A DNA stretch of 6,215 nucleotides from Syntrophobacteria bacterium (GTDB lineage: Bacteria > Desulfobacterota > DSWW01). The notes below the pieces were generated by a model. It made no database searches. It was given only the letters and a program-made list of their open reading frames with translations, and had not been told where the DNA came from. Positions 1 through 5,895 of the stretch are shown piece after piece. The stretch is taken from positions 1 to 6,215 of the forward strand of contig JAQYVQ010000542.1 in assembly GCA_030145435.1 (NCBI GenBank), given 5' to 3'. Numbering within the stretch: position 1 is the first letter of the stretch; each line of letters opens with the position of its first letter. The position numbers were made by a program, and so were the translations under genes.

Positions 1-1711
1 GGAAGCGATTGTAGTCGGTCTGACGAATCTGGAGGTCCATGTCGATTTTTCTGAACTGCTTCCTGAGCCAGTCGATTCGCGGTTTTGCCCAGGCCCCGGT
101 CCAGGCGGTATCGAAGTTGATCACCAGGGGGTTGCCCTCGCTGTCCTTTCCCCCCGGATACCCGGCCTCTGCCAGGAGTTGCTTCGCCTGTGCGATCGAT
201 CGCCTCTTTGGTCTCGCCCCTGTTTCGTCCCACTCGTATACGTATTCGTTCAATCCCTCCCTGCCGGGCCGCTGACCGAAGATCCCGGACGGCAGGATGT
301 CCTGCGCCGGAATCCCGCGGCCGTTGTCGAAGATCTGAACCCATTCCTCCATGTCGACGGCGATCGAGATCGCCCTGCGGAGATTCTGGTTCTCCGGCGT
401 GTACCCGCCCACCACGTCGTCGAGCATGTTGAAGGCAAAATAGTAGGTCACCGTCGTAACGGTCTTCAGGAGCCGGATCCCCCTCTCTTGCATCGTGTCT
501 GAAAGCGCAATGTCTCCTTCGGTGTTCATCTGAACGGCCTGGTCGAACACTTCGTTGATAATGCCGGAGGTGTCGTAGTAGCCCTGGATGAACTTGTTCC
601 ACCGGGGGATCGCTTCCTTTTCCTGCTTGTGGATCACCTTTTCGATGAAGGGGAGTCTCTTTCCCGCATCGTCGAGGAGCCCCCGGCCGCGGTCTTCCGG
701 CTCGCCTTCTTCCGGGTAGGTCTCCTCGTGGAAGTTCTCGTTTCGAGAAAGCACGATCTCTTTGTTCGGGAGAAACGTCTTAAGCGTGTAGGGGCCTGTG
801 CCGACCGGACGGTTGTCGAGCTTCAGGTTTCGTGTGATGAGGGGGGCCTGTTCGTAGAAGCGATCCGCTTCATGGGGCAAGGGTGCAAAGAAGGGCATGG
901 CCAGCCAGTAGACGAACTGCGGGTATTTCCGCTTCAGGGTGATCTGGTACGTGTAACGGTCCACGACGCGCGCCCCCTCCAACGGGAAGGCGTCCAGGTC
1001 GAGCCGGATCGGGTTCTCCCGCTCGTCCCTCTCCTGGTTGTACAGGGCCCCTTTCTCCTTCCTCCTCTCGGTCCGGATCCGGTTGAGTTCGCCCTGAAGC
1101 TCCTGTGCCAGCTCGTCGAGGCCGAGGATGTACTTCGCCATCGTGCTGAACAACGGGCATTCGAGTTTCGGATGAGCGAGTCTCTTGATCTGGTAGACGT
1201 AATCTGCGGCGGTCAGCTCGCGGGTCCCGGTCTTTGGGAAGTCGTCGATCTCCTCGATCCCCCTCAGTCGGTCTTCCGTCAGGTCATCGTAGACGTGCCG
1301 GCCGTCCGCATCCGTTGCGAAGCACGGGTGCTCCTGGTAGAGAATCCCCTGCCGGATGCGGACGGTGTAAACCGCCTTTCCGACCTGGTCGGAAGGGGGA
1401 TCCCCTTCGAGTGCGTTTCCATTCCGGTCGTAGTATACCGGTGCAGGCACTTCTTCCGCCGTGAGGGGAGTCAACTCATAGGGGCGCTTCAGGTAGTGGT
1501 ACTGCAAGGGGGGTTCATAGATTTGCAGGATGAGGTCGTACTCGTCGGAGGAATACGAAACCGCAGGGTCAAGATGCTTGGGAGACTCACCAAACGTGGT
1601 GTACAGATAATTCTTGCCCTTTTCAGAAGGGCGGTACGGGTTGTTCGTGCAGCTCGTCAGCGTGATCAGTACAAGCGCAAGGCCGACAGCGCACGCGAAT
1701 GACGGCACCAC
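1..1711 (-). CDS. ABC transporter solute-binding lipoprotein, family 5 (DppA/OppA type), C-terminus cut by window edge
   Basis: Likely an envelope-anchored binding protein that captures peptides or similar solutes for an ABC importer; the ligand cannot be told. The frame is open from 1711 to base 1, giving 570 residues and no stop. From the GTG at 1711, a hydrophobic segment (residues 5-18) ends in a lipobox LTSC with Cys21 as lipidation site, followed by Thr-Asn. Family 5 hallmarks follow in order: FGESPKHLDPA (40-50) with IYEPPLQY (64-71), AADYVYQIKRL (168-178), VGTGPYTLKTF (303-313) leading to LSRNENFHEE (321-330), and NLRRAISIAVD (443-453) with the NGRGIPA stretch (463-469). A charged, proline-free stretch (about 198-233) looks like an inserted helix. 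The start is uncertain: GTG codons lie at 1711 and 1708, neither has a clear Shine-Dalgarno sequence, and the signal peptide has no Lys/Arg before its core. Transporter permease genes, if present, would lie beyond the left edge. Family is confident; start and substrate are not. Confidence 0.88.
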   Translation of the reverse strand, partial: MVPSFACAVGLALVLITLTSCTNNPYRPSEKGKNYLYTTFGESPKHLDPAVSYSSDEYDLILQIYEPPLQYHYLKRPYELTPLTAEEVPAPVYYDRNGNALEGDPPSDQVGKAVYTVRIRQGILYQEHPCFATDADGRHVYDDLTEDRLRGIEEIDDFPKTGTRELTAADYVYQIKRLAHPKLECPLFSTMAKYILGLDELAQELQGELNRIRTERRKEKGALYNQERDERENPIRLDLDAFPLEGARVVDRYTYQITLKRKYPQFVYWLAMPFFAPLPHEADRFYEQAPLITRNLKLDNRPVGTGPYTLKTFLPNKEIVLSRNENFHEETYPEEGEPEDRGRGLLDDAGKRLPFIEKVIHKQEKEAIPRWNKFIQGYYDTSGIINEVFDQAVQMNTEGDIALSDTMQERGIRLLKTVTTVTYYFAFNMLDDVVGGYTPENQNLRRAISIAVDMEEWVQIFDNGRGIPAQDILPSGIFGQRPGREGLNEYVYEWDETGARPKRRSIAQAKQLLAEAGYPGGKDSEGNPLVINFDTAWTGAWAKPRIDWLRKQFRKIDMDLQIRQTDYNRF

Positions 1712-1737
1712 TGGGAGCGTGTTGCATAATCGTGGAT

Positions 1738-1761
1738 ATTGCGAGCCGAAGGCGTGGCAAT
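1738..1761. repeat. REP-like imperfect palindrome in the purQ/lipoprotein spacer
   Basis: Outer arms ATTGC (1738-1742) and GCAAT (1757-1761) enclose an inner GCC-GAA-GGC hairpin (1745-1753), with a small asymmetric internal loop (GA opposite GTG). The pattern, an ATTGCGAG-type arm followed by a GGCAATCTC-type arm, resembles a class of short dispersed intergenic repeats common in Deltaproteobacteria and relatives; that likeness is from memory. It lies just upstream of the lipoprotein start and could form a weak stem in its leader RNA. Only one copy is visible here, so its repeat status is inferred. Confidence 0.5.
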
Positions 1762-1821
1762 CTCCCGGCCCTGTGGGGCGTCTGTGGCTGAGGTCTCTTC
1801 CCCTCCGCGCACCCCTCCTGG

Positions 1822-1841
1822 ATCCCCGCGTGCGCGGGGAT
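1822..1841. repeat. GC-rich perfect palindrome, REP-like element
   Basis: Arms ATCCCCGCG (1822-1830) and CGCGGGGAT (1833-1841) are perfect 9-base inverted copies around TG. As RNA this is an 8-pair stem with a 4-base loop. The flanks (CTG before it, GACGGG after it) also match the common dispersed element of the form TGGATCCCCGC...GCGGGGATGAC, known from intergenic DNA of many proteobacteria. On the minus strand no T-run follows, so it is not a standard terminator for purQ. On the plus strand a T5 run begins 9 bases after the stem, but no plus-strand gene precedes it. Confidence 0.65.
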
Positions 1842-1873
1842 GACGGGCTCTTTTTCGGTAGAGTGGGGTTGGG

Positions 1874-1931
1874 CCTGACCCCCGATCCCTGACCCCTGAC
1901 CCCTTTCACCTTTCCCCTTTGCCCTTTCCCC
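1874..1931. repeat. Imperfect 7-base tandem repeat tract (CCTGACC and TTTCCCC units)
   Basis: Two adjoining blocks of 7-base units with C/T on the plus strand. The first block has CCTGACC at 1874-1880, the variant CCCGATC at 1881-1887, then CCTGACC at 1888-1894 and 1895-1901. After two C bases, the second block has TTTCACC (1904-1910), TTTCCCC (1911-1917), TTTGCCC (1918-1924) and TTTCCCC (1925-1931). On the transcribed minus strand it is a purine-rich run starting about 16 bases after the purQ stop. Such a tract could expand or contract by slippage. No coding role is apparent. Confidence 0.75.
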
Positions 1932-1943
1932 TTCTGTGAAGGG
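1929..1943 (-). other. Small hairpin directly after the purQ stop
   Basis: CCCTTC (1929-1934) and GAAGGG (1938-1943) form a perfect 6-pair stem with a 3-base loop, 4 bases beyond the purQ stop codon. On the minus strand it is followed by purine-rich GAAAGGGC rather than a U-run, so it lacks the hallmark of an intrinsic terminator. It could protect the 3' end of the purQ message or be chance pairing where the TTTCCCC repeat block ends. No better purQ terminator is visible in the spacer. Confidence 0.4.
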
Positions 1944-1947
1944 ATTC

Positions 1948-2757
1948 CTAGTCCGTAAAATAGGTTACTGCGTTGCGGAAGATGGCCATGCCGTCGCCTT
2001 CCTCGGGCAGGGGCCTGACTTCCCTCCGGTATTCCTCTGCGATCCGGGTCCACAGAGGGTGTTGTGTGAAGTGCAGATGTCGCTCCGGGTGGGGCATAAG
2101 TCCGAAGACGCGCCCCGACGGGTCGCAGATACCGGCGATGTCATTCAACGAGCCGTTCGGATTCCACGGGAATCGTCCTCCCGCGGCTCGGCCTTCCTCG
2201 TCTGCGTAACGCAGCACCACACAACCGGCTGCCTCGAGGCCGTTCAGCGTTTGTGAATCGGTGAAGAATTTCCCCTCGCCGTGGGCAACGGGGAGGTAGA
2301 GCTTGTCGATCCCGCGGGTGAACACGCAACGCCCGTCTTCGGGGCGAAGGTGGACCCATCGGTCTTCGTAGCGGCTCGAGTCGTTGTTGGTCAAGGTGGA
2401 TTTCTGTTCTTCGATGGGCCCTTCCGGCGACCCGAGGAGCCCGTACTTGACGACCACCTGGAATCCGTTGCAGATCCCGATGACGAGGCCTCCCTTCTCG
2501 ATGAACCGCTTGATCGCTTCGGCCAGATGGGTCTTCACCCGGTTGGCCAGGACCTTGCCGGAGGAGATGTCGTCCCCGTAGGAAAACCCGCCCGGAAACG
2601 AAAGGATCTGGTATCGATCCAGATTGTCGTGCCCGTCGATCAGGTCGTTGACGTGCACCCTTCGGGCCTCCGCGCCCGCCTTCTCGAAGGCAAAGGCGGT
2701 TTCCCAGTCGCAGTTGATCCCGTATCCTGTCAGCACGAGCGCTCTTGGTTTGGCCAT
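1948..2757 (-). CDS. purQ: Phosphoribosylformylglycinamidine synthase, glutaminase subunit PurQ
   Basis: Class I glutamine amidotransferase that releases ammonia from glutamine and passes it to the PurL synthase subunit, which converts FGAR to FGAM in de novo purine synthesis; cytosolic. The 269 residues show the fold in order: N-terminal LTGYGINCDWET (9-20), the oxyanion region FPGGFSYGDD (54-63), the nucleophile motif GICNGFQ with Cys96, the AHGEGKF segment (158-164) and HPERH with His223 and Glu225 completing the triad. NPNGSLNDIAGI (199-210) is also typical. It is longer than the roughly 225-residue PurQ of Bacillus; the extra length is mainly around residues 108-140, with a NNDSSRYEDRWV stretch (124-135) like that in the glutaminase domain of large one-piece PurL proteins. 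The ATG at 2757 has AAAGG 9 bases upstream. It follows purSL after 119 bases, on the same strand, which fits co-expression. Stop is TAG. Confidence 0.96.
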   Translation of the reverse strand: MAKPRALVLTGYGINCDWETAFAFEKAGAEARRVHVNDLIDGHDNLDRYQILSFPGGFSYGDDISSGKVLANRVKTHLAEAIKRFIEKGGLVIGICNGFQVVVKYGLLGSPEGPIEEQKSTLTNNDSSRYEDRWVHLRPEDGRCVFTRGIDKLYLPVAHGEGKFFTDSQTLNGLEAAGCVVLRYADEEGRAAGGRFPWNPNGSLNDIAGICDPSGRVFGLMPHPERHLHFTQHPLWTRIAEEYRREVRPLPEEGDGMAIFRNAVTYFTD

Positions 2758-2766
2758 TCTTGTTAA

Positions 2767-2771
2767 CCTTT
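2767..2771 (-). promoter_or_regulatory. Ribosome binding site of purQ
   Basis: AAAGG on the minus strand, 9 bases before the ATG at 2757. It supports that start and shows purQ is translated independently rather than by coupling to purSL, whose stop lies more than 100 bases upstream. Confidence 0.65.
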
Positions 2772-2791
2772 ACGTTCGGATAGTCGCCATT

Positions 2792-2860
2792 CCCTCTCCC
2801 TTGAGGGCTAGGATGAGGGTGGCCCCCTCATCCTGACCTTCTCCCCGGAGGGGAGAAGGG
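2792..2860. repeat. Double-hairpin intergenic repeat between purSL and purQ
   Basis: Two perfect 10-pair stems sit side by side. One has arms CCTTCTCCCC (2837-2846) and GGGGAGAAGG (2850-2859) with a 3-base loop. The other has arms AGGATGAGGG (2810-2819) and CCCTCATCCT (2825-2834) with a 5-base loop. A weaker CCCT-TG-AGGG stem (2798-2807) lies to the left. The whole resembles a dispersed element of the CCCTCTCCC...GAGGG type, folded about the central stem, with the left half shorter than the right. In the transcript the first stem starts 17 bases after the purSL stop. No U-run follows either stem, so read-through into purQ is expected, perhaps with mRNA stabilisation or partial attenuation. 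Family membership is from memory; the stems are directly visible. Confidence 0.7.
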
Positions 2861-2876
2861 ATTGCTTCGATTGCCA

Positions 2877-5876
2877 CTACCACCACAGCGTCCTCTTGTA
2901 CGCCTCTCGCAACTCCGGCAAGCCTTCCTCGAGGTAGGGGCCGCCGTCTTTTCCACGGACCCGGAGGATGGCATCCTCATGGATGCGGCCCACCGACCGG
3001 CAGGGGAGGCCTTCGAAAAGGTCGAGGAAGGCCTCTTCCTTTGCCGGGTTCACGGAGACCAGGATCCTGCCCTGGGACTCGGAATACAGGATCCGGTCCG
3101 CGCGAAGGTCCCCTGGTTCGGTGATCACCGCGGCAAGGTCGATCTCCATCCCGAGATCGCCTGCAAGGGCCATCTTGGATGCCGCCGTCGCCAGGCCTCC
3201 CAGTCCCAGGCTTGCCGCGGCACAGACCTGCCCTTCGCGGATCGCCTGGTGGAGGGCCGTATAGATTCTTAAGTTCGGTCCCGCCTCCACAGTGGGAACA
3301 CGTTTTCCGATGTACCGTTCCCCCTGCAGTACCTCGCCCATCAAGGCGTAGTATTCCGAAGCCCCCAGCTCGTCCCGGGTCGTGCCCAGCAGGTAGAGCC
3401 GGTCTCCCGGCATCTTGGCGTCCAGGGTGATGCTCAGGGTCACGTCTTCCAGGATGCCGAGGGAGCTGATCAACAGGGTAGGGGGCACGGAGATCTTCAC
3501 GGGCCGGTCGTCTTCATCGAATCCTTTGAAATCGTTGTACATGCTGTCTTTGCCCGATATGAAGGGCGTGCCGTAGGCGACAGCGAAATCATAGCAGGCA
3601 CGAGCCGCTCGTTTCAGTTGGCCCAGCCTCTCCGGATCGTCCGAGCTGCACCAGCAAAAGTTGTCCAGGAGGGCGATCCTTTGCGGTGCGGCGCCAACGA
3701 CCACCAGGTTGCGAATCGCCGTGTCGATCGCGCAGGCGGCCATCCAGTACGGATCGATATCCCCGTAGGTCGGATACAGGCTGTGGGACAGCCCGATACC
3801 CTCCGGGCGGTCGAGGAGGGGCCGGATGACCGCTGCATCGCTTGCCACGTCCTGGTACTTCCCCACGAGCGGCTTGATCACCGAACCTGCCTGAACCTCG
3901 TGATCGAACTGACGGACAACGTACTCCTTGCTGCAGAGGTTTAGCCGGCCCAGCATCCGCCTCAGGGTCTCGGGCGGATCCTCGGGCTCCGGGAACTCAG
4001 GCTCCGGATGGTCCGGCTCGGTGTAGGTTGTCGCAAGGATCTTCTGCGGGTTTCCCTCGTGGAGGAACTCCATGTCCAGGTCCATGATGCGGCGCCCCTC
4101 GAATTCAACGACGCAAAGACCGTCGTCCGTGAACTCCCCGATCACGGTGGCCTCCACGCCCCTTCGCCGCATCAGGTCGCGGAGGGGGTCCACGTTCTCC
4201 GGGGGAACGGCATAGGTCATCCGTTCCTGGGACTCGCTGATCCAGGTCTCGTACGGGAGCAGGCCCTCGTATTTGATCGGGATCTGATCGAGCACGACCC
4301 GGCACCCGCCGCACTCCCGGGCCATTTCCGCCACAGAGCAGGACAGCCCTCCTGCCCCGTTGTCCGTCACGGAGTGGTAGAGTCCCAGATCCCGGATTTC
4401 GATCTGTGCGTCGGCCAGTTTCTTCTGGGTGATCGGGTCACCGATCTGGACCGCTGTTGCCGGGCTGCCCGCATGCATGGCCTCGGACGAAAAGGTCGCC
4501 CCGTGGATGCCGTCCTTGCCCACGCGGCCTCCTGCCATGATGATCCGGTCTCCGGGTTGCGCCCTTTTTTCGTGGGAGGGCCTCCCATGAAGGGTTGCGG
4601 GCAACAGCCCCACGGTGCCGACGAAAACGAGGGGCTTGCCCATGTAACGGGGGTCAAAGGTGAGGAACCCCCAGGCCGTGGGGATCCCGCTCTTGTTCCC
4701 GCCGTGCTCCACCCCTTCCCGAACTCCTTCGAAGATTACCTTCGGGTGGAGGGTGGCCTCTTCACGCCCCGGCAGACGGTAATAAGGGCTTCCCTTGTAG
4801 TAAGGATCCCCGAAGCAGAACCCGTAGTTGTTCACGATGAGCCGGGCGCCCATGCCGGTCCCGAGGGGATCACGGTTCACGCCTACGATCCCGGTGATCG
4901 CACCCCCGTAAGGATCCAGTGCAGAGGGACTGTTGTGGGTCTCCACCTTGTAGCAGATGCTCCAGTCTTCGTTCAGGCGTATGACGCCGGAGTTGTCCCG
5001 AAAGACGGACAGACACCAGTCGTCACTGCCCAGCCGTTCGCGAATCGCCTTGGTTGCCCCTTGAATGTAGGTCTTGTAAAGGCTGTCGATTTCGTCGATG
5101 CGGGCGGCAAAGATATTGTGCTTGCAGTGTTCCGACCAGGTCTGCGCGATCGACTCCAGCTCGAGATCCGTGGGGTCCCTGCCGAGCCGGTTGAAGTGGT
5201 CTCGGATGACCTTCAACGTGGGCACATCCAGGGCCAGCGGCCCCCGACCGACCGTCCGGCCGTCCTCTCCAAGGTCGAGGATTCCCTCCTTGCCCAGGCG
5301 GGTGAGCTCTTCGTCGTCCACGTTCAGGCTGACCGTGTCGATTTGCCTGCTCGGTGCGAGTTGGACCTTGGGCACGTAGACTCGGCTGTCCAACGGATCC
5401 TGCTCCCAGTCCGTGCGGCTCTGGATCCATGCCTTCTGAATCAGCGGGTTGTACCGGATGGACGCGATTCGTTGCACCTGCTCTTCGGTGAGGAGCCCGG
5501 CGAGCAGGATCTGCTCGGCCGAATAAACCGACTCCCCCGGCTGAAAGCCGACGTTCAAGAGGTCTTCGATCGCCTCCCGGGAGGTGTTGCCCACATTGTC
5601 CGTGACGCCGGGCAGGAAGCCGATCTCGATCATCCAGTCGAAGGCCTTGCCGGGCAAGGGGCCCAAGGAGGAGTTCTGGGTGAGGGGGTCGGTGAACAAC
5701 TCCCGCCGGCACCTTTCCTGCTGGCCCTGGTCCAGGGCCTTGTCCACATGGTAAACGTCGAGGATCCGCGCGGAGGATACACGGATTCCGTAATCATCCT
5801 GAATGCGCTTGATAAACCGGTTGCCCCGCGGATCAGGGAGTTCGGGTCTGATTGCGACTTCGATCCGTGTGCCCAT
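2877..5876 (-). CDS. purL: FGAM synthase, PurS-PurL fusion (PurSL)
   Basis: ATP-dependent synthase subunit of the fourth purine step: it activates the FGAR amide with ATP and uses ammonia from PurQ to make FGAM. The protein has 999 residues, against about 740 for stand-alone PurL and about 1,290 for the one-piece enzyme. Residues 4-72 and 79-152 are two PurS-like repeats (IExxxxPxxxDxxGN at 5-19 and 83-97; DPLTQ and NPLIQ at their ends). A linker domain leads to TWSEHCKHN (246-254), with His250 matching the conserved active-site His. The first PurL half contains YKVETHNSPSALDPYGGA (309-326), GGRVGKDGIHGATFSS (449-464) and VTDNGAGG (503-510). A Pro/Glu-rich hinge (about 620-637) joins the second half, with IDTAIRNLVVVGAAP (717-731), ISGKDSMYNDF (773-783) and LGLGGLATAA (890-899). 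There is no glutaminase domain; purQ follows. The ATG at 5876 has AAGGGA 9 bases upstream. The usual ETHNHP motif reads ETHNSP here. Confidence 0.95.
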   Translation of the reverse strand: MGTRIEVAIRPELPDPRGNRFIKRIQDDYGIRVSSARILDVYHVDKALDQGQQERCRRELFTDPLTQNSSLGPLPGKAFDWMIEIGFLPGVTDNVGNTSREAIEDLLNVGFQPGESVYSAEQILLAGLLTEEQVQRIASIRYNPLIQKAWIQSRTDWEQDPLDSRVYVPKVQLAPSRQIDTVSLNVDDEELTRLGKEGILDLGEDGRTVGRGPLALDVPTLKVIRDHFNRLGRDPTDLELESIAQTWSEHCKHNIFAARIDEIDSLYKTYIQGATKAIRERLGSDDWCLSVFRDNSGVIRLNEDWSICYKVETHNSPSALDPYGGAITGIVGVNRDPLGTGMGARLIVNNYGFCFGDPYYKGSPYYRLPGREEATLHPKVIFEGVREGVEHGGNKSGIPTAWGFLTFDPRYMGKPLVFVGTVGLLPATLHGRPSHEKRAQPGDRIIMAGGRVGKDGIHGATFSSEAMHAGSPATAVQIGDPITQKKLADAQIEIRDLGLYHSVTDNGAGGLSCSVAEMARECGGCRVVLDQIPIKYEGLLPYETWISESQERMTYAVPPENVDPLRDLMRRRGVEATVIGEFTDDGLCVVEFEGRRIMDLDMEFLHEGNPQKILATTYTEPDHPEPEFPEPEDPPETLRRMLGRLNLCSKEYVVRQFDHEVQAGSVIKPLVGKYQDVASDAAVIRPLLDRPEGIGLSHSLYPTYGDIDPYWMAACAIDTAIRNLVVVGAAPQRIALLDNFCWCSSDDPERLGQLKRAARACYDFAVAYGTPFISGKDSMYNDFKGFDEDDRPVKISVPPTLLISSLGILEDVTLSITLDAKMPGDRLYLLGTTRDELGASEYYALMGEVLQGERYIGKRVPTVEAGPNLRIYTALHQAIREGQVCAAASLGLGGLATAASKMALAGDLGMEIDLAAVITEPGDLRADRILYSESQGRILVSVNPAKEEAFLDLFEGLPCRSVGRIHEDAILRVRGKDGGPYLEEGLPELREAYKRTLWW

Positions 5877-5885
5877 GAGATGTCG

Positions 5886-5891
5886 TCCCTT
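5886..5891 (-). promoter_or_regulatory. Ribosome binding site of purSL
   Basis: AAGGGA on the minus strand lies 9 bases before the ATG at 5876, within the 19-base gap after the panE-like stop codon. It fixes the purSL start and leaves no room for a promoter in the gap, so transcription must come from within or upstream of the panE-like gene. Confidence 0.6.
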
Positions 5892-5895
5892 CGAT

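Noticed and set aside
629..1702. A 357-residue open frame on the plus strand opposite the lipoprotein gene
   Set aside because: The minus-strand frame over the same bases has a lipobox and several family 5 binding-protein motifs. The plus-strand product has no recognisable motif.
1725..1765. Possible sigma-70 promoter for the lipoprotein gene (TTGCCA with TATCCA, or GATTAT near 1727-1732)
   Set aside because: TTGCCA is followed at proper spacing only by a 3-of-6 match, the GATTAT box is too far away, and the bases are part of the REP-like palindrome. The evidence is not enough to call a promoter.
1822..1855. Possible intrinsic terminator (GC stem followed by T5 on the plus strand)
   Set aside because: The T-run starts 9 bases after the stem rather than directly behind it, and there is no plus-strand gene for it to end. 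On the minus strand no U-run follows the stem.
1614..1892. A 92-residue plus-strand frame across the lipoprotein start and the repeat region
   Set aside because: It consists of antisense signal-peptide sequence plus translated repeats (such as LDPRVRGDDG from the GC palindrome), a common spurious gene call at such elements.
5023..5712. A 229-residue minus-strand frame inside purSL in another phase
   Set aside because: Low-complexity Arg/Pro/Gly-rich translation typical of a shifted frame in GC-rich coding DNA; the purSL frame is uninterrupted here.
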